Below, one piece after another: positions 1-11,076 of a stretch of DNA of 64,000 nt. Source of the DNA: Ectobius pallidus (taxonomy: Eukaryota > Arthropoda > Insecta > Blattodea > Ectobiidae); NCBI GenBank assembly GCA_964059195.1, contig CAXKWD010000014.1:2232001-2296000 (forward strand), read 5' to 3'. Made by a program: the position numbers and the translations under genes. Each line of letters starts with the position of its first letter. The stretch's first letter is position 1. Under the pieces are notes generated by a model that was not told the origin of the DNA, made no database searches, and saw nothing but the letters and a program-made list of their open reading frames with translations.

Positions 1-210
1 ACGAATGTTTTGCCTAGTCATGCCAGTCTAAACCGGAAACTGTTGCCTAACAATGAAGTTTTATAACAACTGACTGTTGCTTAGCAATGACATTTTGAAT
101 AAGAAACTGTAGCTTAGAAATGCCATCTCCAAATACAAAACTGTTGCCTAGCAATGTCATCTGTAAGGAATAGTTCTTAATCCTTCAATGATCAATACAT
201 ACAATGAAAA
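1..210 (+). repeat. Partial monomer, type J (3' part)
   Basis: The window opens inside a monomer. It matches 62503-62712, the end of the J monomer that precedes an A monomer near the window end, including the diagnostic TTGCCTAACAATG and the rare GTTTTATAACA at 57-67. The sequence upstream of the window is therefore probably also a G-H-I-J block joined to A. Confidence 0.85.
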
Positions 211-230
211 TATCGGTGATATGCTAATGT
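187..230 (+). repeat. Conserved monomer block with short dyad (anchor; first of about 113 copies)
   Basis: Each monomer has one segment of about 120 bp between the last and first good subrepeats. Its core contains TGATCA (189-194), the dyad ATATC-GGT-GATAT (210-222; perfect 5-bp arms, 3-bp centre) and the overlapping octamer ATGCTAAT (221-228). The TATCGGTGAT part was found intact in every monomer; nearby bases vary little (TACATACAATG, TAGATACAATG or TTCATACAATG upstream; one copy reads GATATGGTAATG near 23938). A conserved non-subrepeat block in a satellite can be a protein-binding site, but no binding protein can be named. TGATCA gives one BclI-type site per monomer. Confidence 0.75.
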
Positions 231-3200
231 CAAAACATGGGTTGTAAATTTTACTTTAATAGAAAGAATACTGCTGCCTAGCAATGAGTTTTAAAACACG
301 AAAGTGTTGCCTGGCAATGCCATTTTAAACCAGAAACTGTTGCCTAGCAATGTCATCAAAAAGAACTGTTGCTTAGGAATGTCATCTTTAACACAATATT
401 GCTACCTATTTAAAGCTTTTAAAAAAAGATACTGTTGCGTAGCAATGTCAATTTCTGACACGAAACCTTTACCTTTCAATGCATTTTCCAAAGTCAAAAC
501 TTCTTCCTAGCAATTTAATTTTTAAAGACAATTTGGCTGCCTATCAATGTAATTTTTCTATCACGAATGTTTTGCCTAACCATGCCAGTCTAAACCGGAA
601 ACTGTTGCCAAGCAATGAAGTTTTAAAACACCTGACTGTTGCTTAGCAATGACATTTTGAATAAGAAACTGTAGCTTAGCAATGCCATCTCCAAATACGA
701 AACTGTTGCCTAGCAATGTCATCTATAAGGAATACCCTTTAATCCCTCAATGATCAATACATACAATGAAAATATCGGTGATATGCTAATGGCATAACAG
801 GGGTTGTAAATTTTTCTTTAATAGAAAAGAATACTGTTGCCTAGCAATGAGTTTCAAAACACGAAAGTGTTGCCTAGCAATGCCATTTTAAACCGGAAAC
901 TGTTGCCTAGCAATGCCATCAAAAAGAACTGTTGATTAGCAACGTCATTTTTGAACACAATATTGCTACCTATTATAAACGTTTTTAAAATATATTGTTG
1001 TGTAGCAATGTCAATATCAGACACAAATATTTTACGTTTCAATGCATTTTTCATGTCGAAACTTTTTCCTTGCAATGTAATTTTTAAAGACAATTTGGCT
1101 GCCTAACAATGTAATTTTTCTATCACGAAAGGTTTGCCTAGCAATCCCAGTCTAAACCGGAAACTGTTGCCTAGCAATTAAGTTTTAAAACAGCTGACTC
1201 TTGCTTAGCAATGACATTTTTAACATGAAACTGTAACTTAGCAATGCCATCTCCAAATACGAAACTGTTGCCTAGCAATGTCTTCTATAAGGAAAAGTTT
1301 TTGATCCTTCAATGATCAATTCATACAATGAAAATATCGGTGATATGCTAATGTCAAAACATGGGTTGTAAATTTTACTTTAATAGAAAGAATACTGTTG
1401 CCTAGCAATTAGTTTTAAAACACGAAAGTGTTGCCTAGCAATGCCATTTTAAACCGGAAACTGTTGCCTAGCAATGTCATCAAAAAGAACTGTTGCTTAG
1501 CAATGTCATTTTTTAACACAATATTGCTACCTATTAAAAGCTTTTAAAAAAAGATACTGTTGCGTAGCAATGTCAATTTCTGACACGAAACCTTTACCTT
1601 TCAATGCATTTTTCAAAGTAGACACTTCTTCCTAGCAATGTAATTTTTAAATACAATTTGACTGCCTAACAATGTAATTTTTCTATCACGAAAGTTTTCC
1701 CTAGCCATGCTAGTCTAAACCGGAAACTGTTGCCTAGCAATGAAGTTTTAAAACACCTGACTGTTGCTTAGCAATGACATTTTGAATAAGAAACTGTAGC
1801 TTAGCAATGCCATCTCCAAATACGAAACTGTTGCCTAGCAATGTCATCTATAAGGAATACCCTTTAATCCCTCAATGATCAATACATACAATGAAAATAT
1901 CGGTGATATGCTAATGGCATAACAGGGGTTGTAAATTTTTCTTTAATAGAAAAGAATACTGTTGCCTAGCAATGAGTTTTAAAACACGAAAGTGTTGCCT
2001 AGCAATGCCATTTTAAACCGGAAACTGTTGCCTAGCAATGCCATAAAAAAGAACTGTTGATTAGCAATGTCATTTTTGAACACAATATTGCTACCTATTT
2101 AAAGCTTTTAAAAAAAGATACTGTTGCGTAGCAATGTCAATTTCTGACACGAAACCTTTACCTTTCAATGCATTTTCCAAAGTCGAAACTTCTTCCTAGC
2201 AATGTAATTTTTAAAGACAATTTGGCTGCCTATCATCGTAATTTTTCTATCACGAATGTTTTTCCTAGTCATGGCAGTCTAAACCGGAAACTGTAGCCTA
2301 GCAACGAAGTTTTAAAACACCTGACTGTTGCTTAGCAATGACATTTAGAACAAGAAACTGTAGCTTAGCAATGCAATCTCCAAATACGAAACTGTTGCCT
2401 AGCAATGTCATCTATAAGGAATAGTTTTTAATCCCTCAATGATCAATACATACAATGAAAATATCGGTGATATGCTAATGGCAAAACATGGGTTGTAAAT
2501 TTTGCTTTAATAGAAAGAATACTGTTGCCTAGCAATGAGTTTTAAAACAGGAAAGTGTTGCCTAGCAATGCCATTTTAAACCGCAAACTGTTGCCTAGCA
2601 ATGTCATCAAAAAGAACTGTTGCTTAGTAATGTCATTTTTAAACACAATATTGCTACCTATTATAAACTTTTAAACATATACTGTTGTGTAGCAATGTTA
2701 ATTTCAGACACCAAACTTTTACTTTTCAATGCATTTTTAAAAGTCGAAACGTTTTCCTAGCAATGTAATTTTTAAAGACAATTTGGCTGCTTAACAATGT
2801 AATTTTTCTATGACGAAAGTTTTGCCTAGCCATGCCAGTCTAAACCGGAAACTGTTGCCTAGCAATTCAGTTTTAAAACAACTGACTCTTGCTTAGCAAT
2901 GACATTTTGAACAAGAAACTGTAGCTTAGCAATGCCATCTCCAAATACGAAACTGTTGCCTAGCAATGTCATCTATAACGAATAGTTTTTAATCCTTCAA
3001 TGATCAATAGATACAATGAAAATATCGGTGATATGCTAATGGCAAAACATGGGTTGTAAATTTTACTTTAATAGAAAGAATACTGTTGCCTAGCAATGAG
3101 TTTTAAAACAAGAAAGTGTTGCCTAGCAATGCCATTTTAAACCAGAAATTGTTGCCTAGCAATGTCATCAAAAAGAACTGTTGCTTAGCAATGTCATTTT

Positions 3201-3584
3201 TGAACACAATATTGCTACCTATTAAAAGCTTTTAAAAAAGATACTGTTGCGTAGCAATGTCAATTTCTGACACGAAACCTTTACCTTTCAATGCATTTTC
3301 CAAAGTTGAAACTTCTTCCTAGCAATGTAATTTTTAAAGACAATTTGGCTGCCTATCAACGTAATTTTTCTATCACGAATGTTTTTCCTAGCCATGCCAG
3401 TCTAAACCGGAAACTGTAGCCTAGCAATGAAGTTTTAAAACACCTGACTGTTGCTTAGCAATGACATTTTGATCAAGAAACTGTAGCTTAGCAATGCCAT
3501 CTCCAAATACGAAAATGTTGCCTAGCAATGTCATCTATAAGGAATAGTTCTTAATCCTTCAATGATCAATACATACAATAAAAA
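211..3584 (+). repeat. Hexamer higher-order repeat, copy 1 (A-B-C-D-E-F, 3,374 bp)
   Basis: Anchors are at 211 (A), 773 (B), 1335 (C), 1898 (D), 2462 (E) and 3023 (F), giving monomer lengths 562, 562, 563, 564, 561 and 562. Diagnostic sites: A has GCCTGGCAATG and CTTAGGAATG; B has GGCATAACAGGGG with GAGTTTCAAAAC and GATTAGCAACG; C has CAATTAGTTTT and a run of six T in GTCATTTTTTAAC; D has GCCATAAAAAAG and TATCATCG; E has ACCGCAAAC and CTTAGTAATG; F has AACAAGAAAGTG and CCAGAAATTG. It differs from copy 2 at few sites, for example 994, 1687 and 2550. Confidence 0.93.
842..1285 (+). repeat. Internal ~33-34-bp subrepeats within the monomer (worked example)
   Basis: Positions homologous to TAGCAATG in the consensus TTGCCTAGCAATG fall at 842, 875, 908, 937, 967 (degenerate), 1003, 1037 (degenerate), 1070, 1104, 1139, 1172, 1206, 1239 and 1273, i.e. 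spacings of 29-36 bp, mostly 33-34. About 440 of the 562 bp is thus 14 diverged copies of a short unit with the form TTGCCTAGCAATG followed by a T/A-rich half ending in ACACGAAA or ACCGGAAA. The same layout is present in every monomer. The monomer probably arose by amplification of this short unit, followed by amplification of the block as a whole. Confidence 0.9.
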
Positions 3585-6500
3585 TATCGGTGATATGCTA
3601 ATGTCAAAACATGGGTTGTAAATTTTACTTTAAAAGAAAGAATACTGCTGCCTAGCAATTAGTTTTAAAACACGAAAGTGTTGCCTGGCAATGCCATTTT
3701 AAACCAGAAACTGTTGCCTAGCAATGTCATCAAAAAGAACTGTTGCTTAGGAATGTCATCTTTAACACAATATTGCTACCTATTTAAAGCTTTTAAAAAA
3801 AGATACTGTTGCGTAGCAATGTCAATTTCTGACACGAAACCTTTACCTTTCAATGCATTTTCCAAAGTCAAAACTTCTTCCTAGCAATTTAATTTTTAAA
3901 GACAATTTGGCTGCCTATCAATGTAATTTTTCTATCACGAATGTTTTGCCTAACCATGCCAGTCTAAACCGGAAACTGTTGCCAAGCAATGAAGTTTTAA
4001 AACACCTGACTGTTGCTTAGCAATGACATTTTGAATAAGAAACTGTAGCTTAGCAATGCCATCTCCAAATACGAAACTGTTGCCTAGCAATGTCATCTAT
4101 AAGGAATACCCTTTAATCCCTCAATGATCAATACATACAATGAAAATATCGGTGATATGCTAATGGCATAACAGGGGTTGTAAATTTTTCTTTAATAGAA
4201 AAGAATACTGTTGCCTAGCAATGAGTTTCAAAACACGAAAGTGTTGCCTAGCAATGCCATTTTAAACCGGAAACTGTTGCCTAGCAATGCCATCAAAAAG
4301 AACTGTTGATTAGCAACGTCATTTTTGAACACAATATTGCTACCTATTATAAACGTTTTTAAAATATACTGTTGTGTAGCAATGTCAATATCAGACACAA
4401 ATATTTTACGTTTCAATGCATTTTTCATGTCGAAACTTTTTCCTTGCAATGTAATTTTTAAAGACAATTTGGCTGCCTAACAATGTAATTTTTCTATCAC
4501 GAAAGGTTTGCCTAGCAATCCCAGTCTAAACCGGAAACTGTTGCCTAGCAATTAAGTTTTAAAACAGCTGACTCTTGCTTAGCAATGACATTTTTAACAT
4601 GAAACTGTAACTTAGCAATGCCATCTCCAAATACGAAACTGTTGCCTAGCAATGTCTTCTATAAGGAAAAGTTTTTGATCCTTCAATGATCAATTCATAC
4701 AATGAAAATATCGGTGATATGCTAATGTCAAAACATGGGTTGTAAATTTTACTTTAATAGAAAGAATACTGTTGCCTAGCAATTAGTTTTAAAACACGAA
4801 AGTGTTGCCTAGCAATGCCATTTTAAACCGGAAACTGTTGCCTAGCAATGTCATCAAAAAGAACTGTTGCTTAGCAATGTCATTTTTTAACACAATATTG
4901 CTACCTATTAAAAGCTTTTAAAAAAAGATACTGTTGCGTAGCAATGTCAATTTCTGACACGAAACCTTTACCTTTCAATGCATTTTTCAAAGTAGACACT
5001 TCTTCCTAGCAATGTAATTTTTAAATACAATTTGACTGCCTAACAATGTAATTTTTCTATCACGAATGTTTTCCCTAGCCATGCTAGTCTAAACCGGAAA
5101 CTGTTGCCTAGCAATGAAGTTTTAAAACACCTGACTGTTGCTTAGCAATGACATTTTGAATAAGAAACTGTAGCTTAGCAATGCCATCTCCAAATACGAA
5201 ACTGTTGCCTAGCAATGTCATCTATAAGGAATACCCTTTAATCCCTCAATGATCAATACATACAATGAAAATATCGGTGATATGCTAATGGCATAACAGG
5301 GGTTGTAAATTTTTCTTTAATAGAAAAGAATACTGTTGCCTAGCAATGAGTTTTAAAACACGAAAGTGTTGCCTAGCAATGCCATTTTAAACCGGAAACT
5401 GTTGCCTAGCAATGCCATAAAAAAGAACTGTTGATTAGCAATGTCATTTTTGAACACAATATTGCTACCTATTTAAAGCTTTTAAAAAAAGATACTGTTG
5501 CGTAGCAATGTCAATTTCTGACACGAAACCTTTACCTTTCAATGCATTTTCCAAAGTCGAAACTTCTTCCTAGCAATGTAATTTTTAAAGACAATTTGGC
5601 TGCCTATCATCGTAATTTTTCTATCACGAATGTTTTTCCTAGTCATGGCAGTCTAAACCGGAAACTGTAGCCTAGCAACGAAGTTTTAAAACACCTGACT
5701 GTTGCTTAGCAATGACATTTAGAACAAGAAACTGTAGCTTAGCAATGCAATCTCCAAATACGAAACTGTTGCCTAGCAATGTCATCTATAAGGAATAGTT
5801 TTTAATCCCTCAATGATCAATACATACAATGAAAATATCGGTGATATGCTAATGGCAAAACATGGGTTGTAAATTTTGCTTTAATAGAAAGAATACTGTT
5901 GCCTAGCAATGAGTTTTAAAACACGAAAGTGTTGCCTAGCAATGCCATTTTAAACCGCAAACTGTTGCCTAGCAATGTCATCAAAAAGAACTGTTGCTTA
6001 GTAATGTCATTTTTAAACACAATATTGCTACCTATTATAAACTTTTAAACATATACTGTTGTGTAGCAATGTTAATTTCAGACACCAAACTTTTACTTTT
6101 CAATGCATTTTTAAAAGTCGAAACGTTTTCCTAGCAATGTAATTTTTAAAGACAATTTGGCTGCTTAACAATGTAATTTTTCTATGACGAAAGTTTTGCC
6201 TAGCCATGCCAGTCTAAACCGGAAACTGTTGCCTAGCAATTCAGTTTTAAAACAACTGACTCTTGCTTAGCAATGACATTTTGAACAAGAAACTGTAGCT
6301 TAGCAATGCCATCTCCAAATACGAAACTGTTGCCTAGCAATGTCATCTATAACGAATAGTTTTTAATCCTTCAATGATCAATAGATACAATGAAAATATC
6401 GGTGATATGCTAATGGCAAAACATGGGTTGTAAATTTTACTTTAATAGAAAGAATACTGTTGCCTAGCAATGAGTTTTAAAACAAGAAAGTGTTGCCTAG

Positions 6501-6958
6501 CAATGCCATTTTAAACCAGAAATTGTTGCCTAGCAATGTCATCAAAAAGAACTGTTGCTTAGCAATGTCATTTTTGAACACAATATTGCTACCTATTAAA
6601 AGCTTTTAAAAAAGATACTGTTGCGTAGCAATGTCAATTTCTGACACGAAACCTTTACCTTTCAATGCATTTTCCAAAGTCGAAACTTCTTCCTAGCAAT
6701 GTAATTTTTAAAGACAATTTGGCTGCCTATCAACGTAATTTTTCTATCACGAATGTTTTTCCTAGCCATGCCAGTCTAAACCGGAAACTGTAGCCTAGCA
6801 ATGAAGTTTTAAAACACCTGACTGTTGCTTAGCAATGACATTTTGATCAAGAAACTGTAGCTTAGCAATGCCATCTCCAAATACGAAACTGTTGCCTAGC
6901 AATGTCATCTATAAGGAATAGTTCTTAATCCTTCAATGATCAATACATACAATGAAAA
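3585..6958 (+). repeat. Hexamer higher-order repeat, copy 2 (A-F, 3,374 bp)
   Basis: Anchors are at 3585 (A), 4147 (B), 4709 (C), 5272 (D), 5836 (E) and 6397 (F), each exactly 3,374 bp after its partner in copy 1. The A monomer here carries CAATTAGTTTT near 3657 instead of CAATGAGTTTT in copy 1; the A monomers at 6959, 10643 and 22801 share the TTAG form. The A monomer is not interrupted at the site where copies 3 and 4 carry the retroelement (about 4018). Confidence 0.93.
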
Positions 6959-7392
6959 TATCGGTGATATGCTAATGTCAAAACATGGGTTGTAAATTTT
7001 ACTTTAATAGAAAGAATACTGCTGCCTAGCAATTAGTTTTAAAACACGAAAGTGTTGCCTGGCAATGCCATTTTAAACCAGAAACTGTTGCCTAGCAATG
7101 TCATCAAAAAGAACTGTTGCTTAGGAATGTCATCTTTAACACAATATTGCTACCTATTTAAAGCTTTTAAAAAAAGATACTGTTGCGTAGCAATGTCAAT
7201 TTCTGACACGAAACCTTTACCTTTCAATGCATTTTCCAAAGTCAAAACTTCTTCCTAGCAATTTAATTTTTAAAGACAATTTGGCTGCCTATCAATGTAA
7301 TTTTTCTATCACGAATGTTTTGCCTAACCATGCCAGTCTAAACCGGAAACTGTTGCCAAGCAATGAAGTTTTAAAACACCTGACTGTTGCTT

Positions 7393-7702
7393 CATCATCA
7401 GGATCTAAAGGCAATGCCTTGTTGTAGTAGCCATGTCTTCCTCTTCATCGCTGTTCTCTTTAGATTTTCGTATGAATTTCTTGGACGTCCTCTTGATTTC
7501 TTTCCCAGTATTTTCCCTTCAAAAATGTTAATGAGTAGACCATTGTGCCGAAATGTATGACCCACTAACTTTGCTCTTCTACTCTTAATTGAATTCAGAA
7601 GGGATCTCTCTTCCATCACTTCATTAAGCACTTCTTCATTTGTTTTCCTATCCACCCAACTCGTCTTTGTTAGCCTTCTCCATATCCACATTTCTGCTGC
7701 TT
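7393..7702 (-). mobile_element. 5'-truncated non-LTR retrotransposon fragment, RTE/BovB-like, copy with 39-bp deletion
   Basis: Non-satellite DNA interrupts monomer A exactly between GTTGCTT and AGCAATGAC; the uninterrupted sequence is seen near 4012-4030. Read on the minus strand it begins inside the coding region of a reverse-transcriptase polyprotein and runs to the stop codon, followed only by TGATG at 7393-7397, as expected for the 3' end of a LINE with a short TGATG-type tail. CTGTTGCTT (7384-7392) and CTGCTGCTT (7694-7702) flank it and look like a 9-bp target-site duplication with one mismatch. The 5' truncation is typical of target-primed insertion. Compared with the copy at 11077, 39 bp are missing after 7475. 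RTE/BovB-like assignment is by recalled family resemblance of the encoded tail; Jockey or CR1-like elements are alternatives. Confidence 0.85.
7398..7691 (-). pseudogene. Reverse transcriptase C-terminal tail, 97 codons with internal deletion (LINE remnant)
   Basis: The open frame encodes the end of a LINE endonuclease/reverse-transcriptase protein. It begins MWIWRRLTKTSWVDR, followed by TNEEVL, a basic RRAKLVGH segment, FRHNGLL, EGK and the RGRPR motif (residues 67-71). This arrangement (W.WRR, SW.D, NEEVL, GH..RH..L, EGK, GRPR) is the tail that follows the polymerase domain in RTE-like and related arthropod elements. The ATG is internal: the frame stays open upstream to the truncation point, so it is not a real start. 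No polymerase catalytic domain or endonuclease is present, so the fragment cannot be functional. Thirteen residues present in the sister copy are missing after residue 73; the deletion keeps the frame. Confidence 0.85.
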
Positions 7703-10700
7703 AGCAATGACATTTTGAATAAGAAACTGTAGCTTAGCAATGCCATCTCCAAATACGAAACTGTTGCCTAGCAATGTCATCTATAAGGAATACCCTTTAA
7801 TCCCTCAATGATCAATACATACAATGAAAATATCGGTGATATGCTAATGGCATAACAGGGGTTGTAAATTTTTCTTTAATAGAAAAGAATACTGTTGCCT
7901 AGCAATGAGTTTCAAAACACGAAAGTGTTGCCTAGCAATGCCATTTTAAACCGGAAACTGTTGCCTAGCAATGCCATCAAAAAGAACTGTTGATTAGCAA
8001 CGTCATTTTTGAACACAATATTGCTACCTATTATAAACGTTTTTAAAATATACTGTTGTGTAGCAATGTCAATATCAGACACAAATATTTTACGTTTCAA
8101 TGCATTTTTCATGTCGAAACTTTTTCCTTGCAATGTAATTTTTAAAGACAATTTGGCTGCCTAACAATGTAATTTTTCTATCACGAAAGGTTTGCCTAGC
8201 AATCCCAGTCTAAACCGGAAACTGTTGCCTAGCAATTAAGTTTTAAAACAGCTGACTCTTGCTTAGCAATGACATTTTTAACATGAAACTGTAACTTAGC
8301 AATGCCATCTCCAAATACGAAACTGTTGCCTAGCAATGTCTTCTATAAGGAAAAGTTTTTGATCCTTCAATGATCAATTCATACAATGAAAATATCGGTG
8401 ATATGCTAATGTCAAAACATGGGTTGTAAATTTTACTTTAATAGAAAGAATACTGTTGCCTAGCAATTAGTTTTAAAACACGAAAGTGTTGCCTAGCAAT
8501 GCCATTTTAAACCGGAAACTGTTGCCTAGCAATGTCATCAAAAAGAACTGTTGCTTAGCAATGTCATTTTTTAACACAATATTGCTACCTATTAAAAGCT
8601 TTTAAAAAAAGATACTGTTGCGTAGCAATGTCAATTTCTGACACGAAACCTTTACCTTTCAATGCATTTTTCAAAGTAGACACTTCTTCCTAGCAATGTA
8701 ATTTTTAAATACAATTTGACTGCCTAACAATGTAATTTTTCTATCACGAAAGTTTTCCCTAGCCATGCTAGTCTAAACCGGAAACTGTTGCCTAGCAATG
8801 AAGTTTTAAAACACCTGACTGTTGCTTAGCAATGACATTTTGAATAAGAAACTGTAGCTTAGCAATGCCATCTCCAAATACGAAACTGTTGCCTAGCAAT
8901 GTCATCTATAAGGAATACCCTTTAATCCCTCAATGATCAATACATACAATGAAAATATCGGTGATATGCTAATGGCATAACAGGGGTTGTAAATTTTTCT
9001 TTAATAGAAAAGAATACTGTTGCCTAGCAATGAGTTTTAAAACACGAAAGTGTTGCCTAGCAATGCCATTTTAAACCGGAAACTGTTGCCTAGCAATGCC
9101 ATAAAAAAGAACTGTTGATTAGCAATGTCATTTTTGAACACAATATTGCTACCTATTTAAAGCTTTTAAAAAAAGATACTGTTGCGTAGCAATGTCAATT
9201 TCTGACACGAAACCTTTACCTTTCAATGCATTTTCCAAAGTCGAAACTTCTTCCTAGCAATGTAATTTTTAAAGACAATTTGGCTGCCTATCATCGTAAT
9301 TTTTCTATCACGAATGTTTTTCCTAGTCATGGCAGTCTAAACCGGAAACTGTAGCCTAGCAACGAAGTTTTAAAACACCTGACTGTATCTTAGCAATGAC
9401 ATTTAGAACAAGAAACTGTAGCTTAGCAATGCAATCTCCAAATACGAAACTGTTGCCTAGCAATGTCATCTATAAGGAATAGTTTTTAATCCCTCAATGA
9501 TCAATACATACAATGAAAATATCGGTGATATGCTAATGGCAAAACATGGGTTGTAAATTTTGCTTTAATAGAAAGAATACTGTTGCCTAGCAATGAGTTT
9601 TAAAACACGAAAGTGTTGCCTAGCAATGCCATTTTAAACCGCAAACTGTTGCCTAGCAATGTCATCAAAAAGAACTGTTGCTTAGTAATGTCATTTTTAA
9701 ACACAATATTGCTACCTATTATAAACTTTTAAACATATACTGTTGTGTAGCAATGTTAATTTCAGACACCAAACTTTTACTTTTCAATGCATTTTTAAAA
9801 GTCGAAACGTTTTCCTAGCAATGTAATTTTTAAAGACAATTTGGCTGCTTAACAATGTAATTTTTCTATGACGAAAGTTTTGCCTAGCCATGCCAGTCTA
9901 AACCGGAAACTGTTGCCTAGCAATTCAGTTTTAAAACAACTGACTCTTGCTTAGCAATGACATTTTGAACAAGAAACTGTAGCTTAGCAATGCCATCTCC
10001 AAATACGAAACTGTTGCCTAGCAATGTCATCTATAACGAATAGTTTTTAATCCTTCAATGATCAATAGATACAATGAAAATATCGGTGATATGCTAATGG
10101 CAAAACATGGGTTGTAAATTTTACTTTAATAGAAAGAATACTGTTGCCTAGCAATGAGTTTTAAAACAAGAAAGTGTTGCCTAGCAATGCCATTTTAAAC
10201 CAGAAATTGTTGCCTAGCAATGTCATCAAAAAGAACTGTTGCTTAGCAATGTCATTTTTGAACACAATATTGCTACCTATTAAAAGCTTTTAAAAAAGAT
10301 ACTGTTGCGTAGCAATGTCAATTTCTGACACGAAACCTTTACCTTTCAATGCATTTTCCAAAGTCGAAACTTCTTCCTAGCAATGTAATTTTTAAAGACA
10401 ATTTGGCTGCCTATCAACGTAATTTTTCTATCACGAATGTTTTTCCTAGCCATGCCAGTCTAAACCGGAAACTGTAGCCTAGCAATGAAGTTTTAAAACA
10501 CCTGACTGTTGCTTAGCAATGACATTTTGATCAAGAAACTGTAGCTTAGCAATGCCATCTCCAAATACGAAACTGTTGCCTAGCAATGTCATCTATAAGG
10601 AATAGTTCTTAATCCTTCAATGATCAATACATACAATGAAAATATCGGTGATATGCTAATGTCAAAACATGGGTTGTAAATTTTACTTTAATAGAAAGAA

Positions 10701-11076
10701 TACTGCTGCCTAGCAATTAGTTTTAAAACACGAAAGTGTTGCCTGGCAATGCCATTTTAAACCAGAAACTGTTGCCTAGCAATGTCATCAAAAAGAACTG
10801 TTGCTTAGGAATGTCATCTTTAACACAATATTGCTACCTATTTAAAGCTTTTAAAAAAAGATACTGTTGCGTAGCAATGTCAATTTCTGACACGAAACCT
10901 TTACCTTTCAATGCATTTTCCAAAGTCAAAACTTCTTCCTAGCAATTTAATTTTTAAAGACAATTTGGCTGCCTATCAATGTAATTTTTCTATCACGAAT
11001 GTTTTGCCTAACCATGCCAGTCTAAACCGGAAACTGTTGCCAAGCAATGAAGTTTTAAAACACCTGACTGTTGCTT

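Larger units (their letters stand above)
6959..10642 (+). repeat. Hexamer higher-order repeat, copy 3, interrupted by a 310-bp insertion
   Basis: Anchors are at 6959 (A), 7831 (B), 8393 (C), 8956 (D), 9520 (E) and 10081 (F). The block is 3,684 bp, which is 3,374 plus the 310-bp insertion in monomer A, 433 bp after its anchor. Apart from the insertion it has the same monomer order and lengths as copies 1 and 2. A private change is CTGTATCTTAG near 9384 in place of CTGTTGCTTAG. Confidence 0.93.

Noticed and set aside
304..510. Recurrent 68-73-codon plus-strand ORFs in A monomers as genes
   Set aside because: Same reasons: 11-residue periodicity from the subrepeat, presence in one monomer class only, and no promoter or start context beyond the repeat itself.
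854..1093. Recurrent 79-codon minus-strand ORFs as genes (also at 4228, 7912, 11635, 20070 and so on)
   Set aside because: They lie wholly in satellite monomers, follow the 33-bp period, begin and end at repeat features, and resemble no protein family I recognise. One copy near 49301 is frameshifted by 2 bp and still counts as open, which shows how easily the repeat yields ORFs.
842..1285. CRISPR-like array from regular ~33-bp repeats
   Set aside because: The repeat units are directly adjoining and degenerate, there are no unique spacers of constant length, there is no leader or cas gene, and the pattern is nested in a longer tandem repeat.
7393..7410. Hammerhead ribozyme core (CTGATGA on the minus strand at 7395-7401)
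   Set aside because: CTGATGA here is the end of the LINE coding region and its TGATG tail. No matching GAAA with flanking stems is arranged as a hammerhead needs, and the satellite monomers lack CTGATGA (J has CTGATGC).
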